Of a stretch of DNA of 57,844 bases, positions 48,501-57,844 are shown piece after piece. This DNA is from Anaeramoeba ignava (taxonomy: Eukaryota > Metamonada > Anaeramoebidae), in assembly GCA_028826165.1 (NCBI GenBank), contig JAPDFW010000040.1, positions 1 through 57,844 on the forward strand. The letters are read 5' to 3'. Under the pieces are notes generated by a model. The model had not been told where the DNA came from. It made no database searches and saw only the letters and a program-made list of their open reading frames with translations. Position 1 is the stretch's first letter. The number at the start of each line of letters is the position of its first letter. Made by a program: the position numbers and the translations under genes.

Positions 48501-49560
48501 TTCATTTTTTTATTGATTAACAATAATATTCCCTTTTTTTTTAATTTATTTATTATTTTTCTTTTCTTTATTAAATAATTTATATTTTTATTTATATTTG
48601 TTAAAAAAAAAGATATAAATAACAAAAAGAATAAATAGAATATAAAATATATTTTATTTTCTAAATTCTTCTTCTGAAAAAAAAAAGGGGAAAAGTAAAA
48701 GATCTAGAAAAATATTATTAATATTAATAAAATAAAGGAAAATTTAATTTAATTTAATTTTTAAAAATAAAGTGAAACAAAACAAGAAATAAATATAAAT
48801 TTATTTAAATATTAATTGAAATGAAAAGAAAAGAAAAAATTTTCAAATTAAAAAACAACAATAAATATAAATATAAAATATAAATAATATTAATAAAAAA
48901 AATGTATTTTTCTTTTATTTTTTCTTCTTATTTTTATTTTTATTTTTATTTTTATTTTTTATTTGGAATAATAAAAATTGTTTTTAAAATTAAAATTAAA
49001 ATTTAATTTAATTTAATAAATTTGAGAAAAGAAATAATTATTTATTTTTTTGTTTGGAATTATTAAATTATTTACTTTTATTTTTAAATTTAATAAAAAT
49101 AAGAATAAGAATAAGATATAAACTTATTAATGTATATTTTTTATAATTTTTAAATTTTAATCAATAAATTTATTATTTTAATTATTTTGATTATTAAAAT
49201 AAAAGAAAATTAATATAAAAAAAATCACAAAATCAAATATTATTTTTTTCAAATTCTTTTTGATTATAATAAAAAAAAATTGGAAAATAAAAGAATAATA
49301 AATTAACAATAAAAACAAAAACAAACAAACAAACAACAAGAATTAATTTCCCTTTTCCTTTTTTTTTATTTTATTTTATTGAGAAATTTTTTTAAATAAA
49401 AGTCAAAAGAAGAAAATTTATTTCAAAATTAATTAATAAAAAAAAATGAGATAAAATAATTTAATTATTTATTAATAAAAAATGAAAAAATACACAAAAA
49501 GAAAATTTTATCAATTTTTATTTTGTTTTAAAATTATTTCTTTAATTATTATTATTATTA
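45514..49560. other. Long A/T intron, no gene seen
   Basis: Simple A/T sequence with short runs: (GAAAAT)n at 48,255-48,297, (TTTTTA)n near 48,130 and 48,930, and (AAT)n pieces. The 66-codon minus frame at 48,425-48,625 is low complexity. No exon signal recognised. Confidence 0.45.
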
Positions 49561-49850
49561 ACCAAAAATTTAAAAAATAAATAATAAATAAATAAAATTT
49601 TGATTTGAAATTAATTAAATTAAAAAATAATTGAAATGTTGTAAATTTTAAAAATTTTTAAATTCAAATTTTTCAAAGGAAAAAAATTGAAATAAAAATA
49701 ATTCAAAATTATTTTTGAAAAATTTGAAAAATTTGTTTTTATTTTTAATTTAATTCATTATTTATGCAACAAATCAATTACAACAGATAACTAGGATTTT
49801 GATTAATAAAAGGAGTTAATTTCAATTTACAAGAGTAAAAATTTACAAAC
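49560..49850 (+). pseudogene. Decayed duplicate of the ankyrin exon at 50,635
   Basis: From the block AAATAAATAATAAATAAATAAAATTTTG (~49,575) to AATTTCAATTTACAA (~49,835) this is a near copy of 50,465-50,730. The acceptor and the first codons (GAATCTCCACTT) are lost, GATATTATTAGG has become GATAACTAGG with an in-frame stop, and an A is inserted in AATAAAAGGAG. It is a dead copy. Confidence 0.85.
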
Positions 49851-50463
49851 TTTTTAAAATTTTCTTTTGAGTTCACATCTCAAAAAGAAAAAGGGATCAC
49901 AATTTGAATTTCATTTTGAAGATTTTAATATGCTTTATCAACCATTAATGAATATTCTTGAAAAAATCTTCCATACCAAGCTCATGAGAAAAGTTGTTTC
50001 ATTTTAAATTTCATAATTATTTATTTTTGTTTGATTATTGAAAAAAGTTCGACTTTGATTGAAATAAACTAAGAAAATCTTAAAATCCAAAATTTGTTAG
50101 AATTTTTAATCTCTGTTCATTATTATTTTTGCAGTTCAATAAATTTTATTGAATCAAAAAATCTAATTTTTCTTCATTATCAGAAAATTAATATAAAAAA
50201 GAATTGGTTAATGATTTTATTGAGAATTTTGATAAAATTAAAATAAAATTGGAAAAAATGATCAAAAATAATTTTTCAAAATAATTCACCGAGATCCTTT
50301 TTATTTTAGGGACATTTTAAATAAAAGAAACTTCCTCATTTTATTTTCAAAATTAATCATTTGAGATTGAATCTCAATTAACATCTACGGAAAAAAATTT
50401 CGAGGATAATTTTTGCGACCAAATATAGATATAAAATTAACCAAGAGGATTCCATCCCAACTT
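49851..50463. other. ~610-bp insert between the two ankyrin copies
   Basis: Richer in G/C than the flanks and unrelated to them. It starts with a foldback TTTTGAG/CTCAAAA (49,865-49,885) and contains a perfect 8-bp palindrome TTGAGATT-G-AATCTCAA (50,361-50,377). A + strand frame around 49,867-49,997 reads GSQFEFHFEDFN, LYQPLMNILEKIFHTK, with protein-like composition but no family I recognise. It could be a non-autonomous transposon or a captured gene fragment. Confidence 0.5.
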
Positions 50464-50634
50464 TAAAAATAAATAATAAATAAATAAAATTTTGATTTGA
50501 AATTAATTAAATTAAAAAAATAATTGAAATAAAAATAGGTAAATTTAATAAAAAAATTTTTTAAATTCAAATTTTTCATCATAAAAAACAATAAAAAAAA
50601 ATAATTCAAAATTATTTTTAAATTTTTTATTTAG

Positions 50635-50730
50635 GAATCTCCACTTCATTATTTATGCCAGAACAAATCAATTACAACAGATATTATTAGGATTTTGATT
50701 AATAAAGGAGTTAATTTCAATTTACAAAAA
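50635..50730 (+). CDS. Ankyrin-repeat exon 6 (ESPLHYLC...NFNLQK)
   Basis: A 96-nt open exon, phase 0, bounded by TTTAG and GTAAAA. It encodes [32 protein letters not shown], 32 residues, a clear ankyrin repeat. About 100 nt upstream, TAG|GTAAAT at 50,536-50,544 is an acceptor directly abutting a donor; in the decayed copy the matching spot (49,637) reads ATGTTGTAAAT, so a three-base exon may have been lost from both copies in different ways. Confidence 0.85.
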
Positions 50731-53700
50731 GTAAAAAAAAATTTACAAAAAAAAATAAATTGAATAATAATAATAATAATCAAAATATTATTATTATTAT
50801 TAATTTTATTTCAAAAACAAAAATAAAAATAATTTAAAATTATAATTTTCTTTATGTAATAATAAAAACAAGAAATCTAAATTTTGTTTATAATTTCAAT
50901 TTTAATTTTTTTTTATTATAAAAAATAATTATTTACAAAAAAAGAAAAAAATTAAAAAAAAAAATTTGAAAGAGAAAGAGAAAGAGAAAGAAAATATTTT
51001 TATTTTTATATTTATTATTTAAAAGAATAATAATTAATAAATTTAATATATAAATTTAATTTTAATTACAAAATAATAATAATAATAAGTTTTAGATAAT
51101 TTTAAGTTATGAAATAAAAATATTATTTTATTTATAAATCTTTATTTAATAACAAATTTAAATTAATTCTTTTTAAAATAAATAAATAATTAATTAAACA
51201 CAAAAGAAACTTCAAATTATTTTTCATTTATTTAACAAAAAAAAAATGAAAAATAAAACCAAAATTTTATAAAATTCAAATAATTTTTTTTTTGATAAAA
51301 TTTTTTCAATTTGAAATGAAATGATAAAATAAAAATAAAATATTATTAATTATTATTTAGATAAGAAATTTTGAAAAGATAAATATATTTTTTATTTATT
51401 TATTTCAAATAAACAAATTAAATAAATAAAAGAATTAAAAATAATCAGAATTATTGAAAAAAAAAAGAAAGAAATTATTAATTTATAAATAAATTTATTA
51501 TTCTTAATCTAAATATTAAATATTAGAGAAAAAATAAAATAAAATTTATTTAATATTCATTTAGATTAAAATAATCAAAATTATTGAAAACAAAAACAAA
51601 AGGAAATTTTTATTTCTTTTTTCTTTAAATTATTCAAAATGATATTTTCTTTTCATATTTTTATTTTTTTTTCATTTTTAAAATTATAAAATATTAATAA
51701 ATCATTTCATTCATTTTTATTTATTTATATATTATAATTCAATTTTATTAATAATTTCCAAGTATTTATAATAAATATATAATTTTGAAAAATAAATTTT
51801 TAATCTCAAATCATAAAAAAATATTATTTATTTATTTATTAATTAAATTTAAAAACAAACAAACAAACAAACAAACAACACAAATTTATTCCAAAATAAA
51901 AAAATTTATTTCTAATAAAAAGAATATTTTTCATTTTCATTTCCTTTTTCTTTCTTTTTTTTTTTAAATTTATAAAATAATTACAAAGAAAAAAAAATAT
52001 TTAATTAATTTAATAATTATTTATTTTTGATTTAAAATTATTAAATAGATTGTAAATATTTTAAAATAAAATTTAATCAAATCAAAAATAAAAAGAAAAG
52101 AAAAGAAAAGAAAAGAAAGAATAATTATTTTATAATTCATTTCAATTTTAATTTTATTTTAAATTTATATATTTAATCAAATTTTTTGTTTATTAATTTA
52201 TAATAATAAATATTTTATTTTATTAAATTTTAAAATAACTCTTCTTCTTCTTCTTTTTATTTATTTTTATAATAATAATAATTTATTATTTACTTAATTT
52301 TTCATTTTATTTAATAATATTAATATTTATTTTTGAAATTTTATATTTATTATACAAAATAAAAATAATTAATTTCCCTCAAAAAATAATAATATTAATA
52401 TTAATATTAATATTATTTTCATTTCAAAATTTTTCATTTTATAAAATTTAATTTTTTTCTTATTTATTAAAAATTATAAATTTATTTATTCATTTACTTC
52501 TATTTTTTTTTATTATTCTTTTATTTACATATTTTTATTTTTATTTTGGAAAAAAAAAACAACAAATTTAAAATTTAATTCTTTCAATCTAAAATATTAT
52601 TTAAAAATTAAAGAAAATGAAAAAAAAATAAATGAATAAATTTATATTTTTATTTTTATTTTTATATTTTCTTTAAATTGGAAAATAAAATTTAAAAAGA
52701 AAAATATTATTTTTTTATTCTCAAATCTTATTTTTTGAATTTCAATTTTGATTTAAAAAAGAAAAATTCAATAATTTCTTTTTTGAAATATGATTAATGA
52801 TTATTATTTATTTTTTTCAATATTAATATATTTTGAATTTGAGAAATTTAATTATCAATAAACTTTTTATTCAAATTTAAATATTTTTTTTCTTTAGTGA
52901 ATAATAATTAAATTTATATCAACTCTTTTTATTTGAGAAATTATTTTTATAATATAAAGATAAGTTATTATAATTTGTTATTAAATTAAATAAAATTATT
53001 CTTTTATTTTATTTTAAATTTTAATATTAAATTTTTTCTTTTCATATTTTAAAATATTGAGAGAAAGATGAAAAAAAGAATATGAAAAAGGAAATAATAT
53101 TTTTTATATCATTTTTATTTTTATTATAATCTGAAAAGTAAATCACAATAAATTAAATTAAAATCAATTTTTTATTTTAAAAAAATTTGGGAAAAAAAAA
53201 AGGAAATATTTATTATTCTCTCTAAATTGGATATTGGAATTATTTTTATAAAAAAAAAATAAGAATAAATTATTTAATCTTTTAAATAAAAATAATATTT
53301 AATTAAAAAAAAATCTATTAAATAAATATTCAGAATAAATATTGATTTAATAAATTCTTTAATATCATTTTTCTCTTTCATTTTTTTTTATATTTCAATA
53401 TTTTAAACAAAGAAAATTTAAAAAAAAAATTCATTTTCTATTTATTTATTTATTATTAAATTTTGAAAAAAAAAATAAAATTATTTTTTGATTTTACAAT
53501 AAATTTGAGTTTATCAATATTTTTATTGAATATTCTTTTATTGAAAATTAAATTATTTCCAATTTATTAAATATAAAAATTTTTTAATGAAATATTAATT
53601 TAATTTATTAAATTTTTTTTTTGGAAATTTTGAAAGAGAATGAAATTGAAAATTATTTTTTTTGATTATTTTATATCCTTTTAATTAATTAATTCAATTT

Positions 53701-55420
53701 CTTCTTAATTTTAATTTTAATTTTATTAGATTTATTCTCTTCCTTCTTTTTTTTTTTTAAAAAAAAAGTGATTATTATCAAATTGATTTTTAATATTAAT
53801 AAGATTTAATTTAATTTAATAATTGAAAAAAACAAAAACAAAATTTTATTCTTAATAATATTGAATAAATTCTTAATTTGAATAATATTTTATTTTTATT
53901 TTTATTTAATTTAATTTTATAATATAAATTTTAATTAAATATTTGTGTTAATGTGAATAAAAATTAATTATTTTTTTATTCAAATATAAACTCAAAACAA
54001 TAAATATTTCTTTTATATTAATTATTACAAAATAATAATAATAAAAATAAAAATGTTACATTAAATCCAATATTTATTTATATTATTTTTTTGAAATAAA
54101 ATTCTTCTTCAATTTAATAATTTTGATATTATCGAAATTTTAGAAATAAAATAAGATATTAAAATTATTTTATTTCTCCTTTTAAAACTTCTTTCTTATA
54201 TAATTCACATATTTTTTTTTGTTTTTAATTATATTTATTTTTGTTTCGTTTCATATTTACTCAATTATAATCAAAGAAATATTAAGAAAATAAAGAAAAA
54301 ACCAAATATTATTTTTATTTTTATTTTTATTTTTATTTTTGATAATATTAAAATATTATTTCTAGATTATTAAAAATCAAAAACCAAAAATCTGTAAATA
54401 TTATAAGATAATCTAAATTTAATAAAATTTTATTCTTTTAAATTTTTTTTTAATTTAATAAATTGTAATATAAATTAAAATTGATTAACAATTTGTAATT
54501 ATCATAATTCACATATATTATTTAATTATTTTTTTTATAAACTAAATAATGAAATGAATTAAATTTAGATATCAATAATTTTTGTTTTTATATTTATCTT
54601 CTTTCTATTTCCTTACTTTTTATTTATTTATTTATTTATTTTCATTCTTTTATTTATTTATACATATAGATTTTCTAAATAATTTATTTTATTCCTCAAG
54701 ATAATTTACAAAACAAAAACAAAAACAAAAAAATTTGGATTGAAAATTATTTCATTTTTAATCATAATCTTATACTTTGAAAATAAAATATAAAATAATT
54801 ATAATTATTAAATCAAAATTGAAAGAAAAAAAATATTTAAATTGAATATTAAAAACAAAAAAAGAAAGAGAAGATAAATTTAAAATATTTTTTATTTTTA
54901 TTTAAGATATTTAAAATTAAAACAAAAAATAATAAAAATAAAATCCAATTCTTAAATTCTCTAAAATAAATAAATTATTTATTAAGAAATCCAAAAAAAA
55001 ATATGATTATGAAATGAATAAACGAGAAATTATTGAATAAAAATAGTAAATATAAAATGATTAAAAGTGAGAAAGATAAATAATTAGAAAGAAAAGAAAA
55101 AAAGAAAATTTCAATAAATATTTCTTTATAAAATGTTTTAAAAATAATAAAAACAAAAATAAAAATAGAAACAAAGAAAAAAAAAAGAATTTTATAATAA
55201 TAATATTATATATATATAAAATTAACACTCAAATCAATAATATAAGAAATTATTTTATTTTTATATTTGTGAAATTAAATAATTTCAATAAAAATAAAAA
55301 TAAAAATAAAATAAAAACAATCATTTTAATTTGAATAAAAAAATCAATTATTGAAAAGAAAAAAATTAATATTTAAAGGGAAAAGAGATAATTCCTTTTT
55401 CTTTTAATTAAATTTCTCAA
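50731..55420. other. Long A/T intron, no gene seen
   Basis: Low-complexity A/T sequence with many short pentamer and hexamer runs, for example (GAAAA)n at 52,095-52,118 and (TTTTTA)n near 54,315. The only supported item is the single-codon exon candidate at 52,049. The 60-codon + frame at 51,785-51,967 is compositionally intronic. Confidence 0.45.
52049..52051 (+). other. Single-codon exon candidate ATT (Ile)
   Basis: TAG|ATT|GTAAAT. First codon after the repeat ending NLQK; same codon and flanks as 21,400. Confidence 0.5.
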
Positions 55421-56210
55421 AATAAAATTATTATTAAAATAATTTTAAAAATTTAATTTTTAAAATAAATTCATTTTTTCAATTATAATTAAATTTATTA
55501 TAATTTTAAAAAAAATTAAAAAAAATTATTATTTCAAATTATTTTATTTTTAAATTTTAAAAAAATAAAAATTATTATTAAAATAATTTTAAAAATTTAA
55601 TTTTTAAAATAAATTTATTTTCTTAATTATAAATAAATTTATTTTAATTTTATATTAAATTAAAAAATATTTATTATTTCTTAAATTATTTTTATTATTT
55701 TTTAAATAGGTTTTAAATAAAAATTATTCTTTAAAAATAATTTTAAAAATTTAATTTTAAAATAAATTTATTTTTAAATTGCAAAAAATTTTATTTATTG
55801 TTTTATATTAAATTAATAATTTTTATTTAATTTTTTTAAAAATTTATTTTATTATTTTTAAAATTATTCCAAATAAAATTATTATTAAAATAATTTTAAA
55901 AATTTAATTTTTAAAATAAATTCATTTTTTTAAATACTTTTTAAATAAAATTATTTTAAAATAAATTACAAAAATAAAAAATTTTTAAAATAAATTCATT
56001 ATATTAATTATTTTTAAAAACATAAAATGTGGTAAAATTTTAATTTATTTTAAATTTAAATCATCCTAAAAATATTATTATTATTTTCCAAAAAATTATT
56101 TTATTATTTTTAAAATAAAATTATTATTAAAATAATTTTAAAAATTTAATTTTAAAAATAAATTCATTTTCTTAATTATAAATAAATTTATTATTATTAT
56201 TATTTTATAT
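55421..56210. repeat. A+T tandem repeat, ~144-156-bp units
   Basis: Five copies of a block reading AAAATTATTATTAAAATAATTTT then AAAAATTTAATTTTTAAAATAAAT start near 55,421, 55,565, 55,716, 55,872 and 56,113. Spacings are 144, 151, 156 and 241 bp, the last holding extra sequence. It is unrelated at sequence level to the satellite at 1-1,490, though of similar period. Confidence 0.8.
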
Positions 56211-56273
56211 TAAATTGGGAAAAATATTTATTATTTTCTCTTAAATATTTTATTATTTTCTTTTTAAAGACAG

Positions 56274-56276
56274 GAT
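56274..56276 (+). other. Single-codon exon candidate GAT (Asp)
   Basis: CAG|GAT|GTAACA. Second codon of I-D-D; the only CAG acceptor in the set. Confidence 0.5.
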
Positions 56277-56279
56277 GTA

Positions 56280-57844
56280 ACAAATTCACTAAATAACACC
56301 TGGGGTGACCACCCCAACGACCTTTTTAAAATGAATGTAATCTATTTTTAATTAGAGTAAATTTATTTTTATATTGTCAGTCTTCAAAAATGCCATTTGA
56401 CATTTGTTATTTTTCTTTTTAAATTTATTTTATTATTATTTTAAATAGGATGTAAATAAAATTGTTGCTGGCTACAATACATATTAAAAATATCAATTTT
56501 AAAAAGACCTTTTTAAAGTAAACAACTAACCATTTTCAGACTTATTCATAGTGGGGTCAGGGAAATTTACCTTTGTAACAATCCATCTTCTCGATTGATA
56601 ACAATCGACATTATGACACACACCTTTCTAACTTTTTTTTGATAATTATTTTGTTTTTATTATCCATTGAGAACAAAATAAAAATAGTTTTGTTTTATTT
56701 TGTTATAAAAGAAAAAGAAAAACGACCGAAAAACATTTTGAAAAACAAAAATCTTTGATCGAACCAGACAACAAGAAAAAGAGAGTTGAGTGCAACATAA
56801 TCTATTTTATTCAGAAATAACGAAAACTAGTGCAACCTGATTATTTGCCAAAACCACCACAAACCTTTTATTTAAACAGATCTTTCCTTTTATAAAAACT
56901 GAAAATAATAAAATAAAAAAAAACAAAAACAAAAATGATTCCGATTTTTATCTTAACTCTAATACCAGAAAAATAAAATATGTTATAAAGAAAATTTATT
57001 TCCAAAAAGTGATATTTTTAAATGTTTTGTTATATTTTTAAAATAAAAAATTAATTAAATTTAATTATAATATTAATATTATTTCTAATATATATTCTTA
57101 AATTTATAAACCAAAAAAAAGGAGAATTTAAAATGATAAATGTAAATGAGTATTATTATTATATGCTAATATTGATTTATAATAATTATTCTATTAATTG
57201 AAATAGTCAATTTTATTTTATTGATTTTGTAAATTAATTTACATAGATAATATTAATATAATAATATATATTTGATAGCACTGACCAATCATATGACCGA
57301 CCTATTCAATAACCTGAAGGATCAACAATCAACTAGAAAAGAATGAAGAAGAATATATTATACATTTATATAAATTTATTATTAGGGTCTCTTTATTGTA
57401 TTCTCCACTGACCTTAGTTTATTTGAAAATTAAAATAAAATATAAACAATAGGAGATAGAGATATTAGACTATTATATCCCTTCAAACAAACAACATTTA
57501 TCCATATTACATTGGGAGACTTATTTGCCTTTGAAAGGAAAATTAAATAAATTGAGCGAACGACCCGCCATCTAAATGATGAATATATATTATAAAATAA
57601 TTAATTCACCACACTATTCTTTTTGATTAAAAGAGGAATTATTAATAGTCAATTTGACCGAGAGAAATATATATAGATCAATTTGACTAATAATAAATAA
57701 AATTATTATTATTATTATTATTATATATATATTATTTTCTGGAAGTATTTGAAATTTAAAATTATATTTTCCTCCATTTAACAAATTAAATTATTTTGAT
57801 AATTTAATAAAATAAAATTTAGATTAAATTAACACCCAATTTAA
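56280..57844. other. Less AT-rich end segment, no gene recognised
   Basis: Base composition changes sharply. It includes a perfect palindrome TGGGGTG-AC-CACCCCA (56,301-56,316), two copies of GACCTTTTTAAA (56,319 and 56,507), a repeated AGTGCAACnTnATnTATTT-like element (56,790 and 56,831) and several TTTGAC/GACC motifs between 57,285 and 57,690. No convincing frame was found on either strand. It may be the start of another gene's control region, a mobile element edge, or a different sequence class at a contig end. Confidence 0.45.
56449..56451 (+). other. Single-codon exon candidate GAT (Asp)
   Basis: TAG|GAT|GTAAAT. Third codon of the I-D-D triplet after NLQK. The model predicts the next ankyrin exon to the right of it, probably outside the window. 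Confidence 0.5.

Overview
The window is an extremely AT-rich eukaryotic (protist) chromosome segment. I see no bacterial features, tRNA, rRNA or CRISPR. It has short GT-AG introns, Asn/Gln/Lys-rich proteins, BTB, armadillo-like and ankyrin domains, a non-LTR retrotransposon and a Harbinger-type transposon. TAA and TGA both act as stops. The style fits a free-living amoeboid or flagellated protist such as an Anaeramoeba-like lineage, but the species is inference. Almost all host coding sequence is on the + strand; all the mobile-element coding sequence I recognise is on the - strand.

Layout. 1-1,490: about ten copies of a roughly 155-bp A+T satellite ending at a start codon. 1,499-3,873: a multi-exon BTB + armadillo-like gene (six clear exons, with reading frame kept across every junction). 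5,398-50,730: seven intact-looking ankyrin-repeat exons (one repeat each, + strand, phase 0), two copies sharing a frameshift and one decayed copy, scattered through introns of up to 25 kb. 8,560-10,630: a tandem duplication carrying an ankyrin exon and (TCAAAA)n repeats. 12,640-17,130: decayed antisense LINE. 21,720-23,056: Harbinger-like transposon with an open transposase frame. 30,500-45,150: three head-to-tail antisense LINE copies, the last apparently intact (ORF1 146 aa, ORF2 1,315 aa), interrupted by about 900 bp of perfect (AAT)n. 49,560-50,760: a duplicated ankyrin exon split by an unrelated insert. 55,420-56,210: another A+T tandem array. 56,280-57,844: a less AT-rich, unrecognised end segment.

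Main discovery. Between the ankyrin exons lie 25 occurrences of acceptor-NNN-donor (mostly TAG|NNN|GTAA) with exactly three bases between the two splice signals. Read in order they spell the inter-repeat linker of the ankyrin consensus (D-x-x-G-x-T-P): NLQD-K-D-G-KTPIHYL, NLQD-K-F-G-KTPFYYL and [15 protein letters not shown]. Each linker residue thus appears to be a separate one-codon exon, three per linker, separated by introns of about 70-200 bp where mobile DNA has not expanded them. The arrangement is strongly strand-biased, and it suggests one giant ankyrin gene (possibly continuous with the BTB gene) spanning more than 50 kb. Where the expected order of three codons then one repeat breaks down, a transposon or LINE array lies in the gap.
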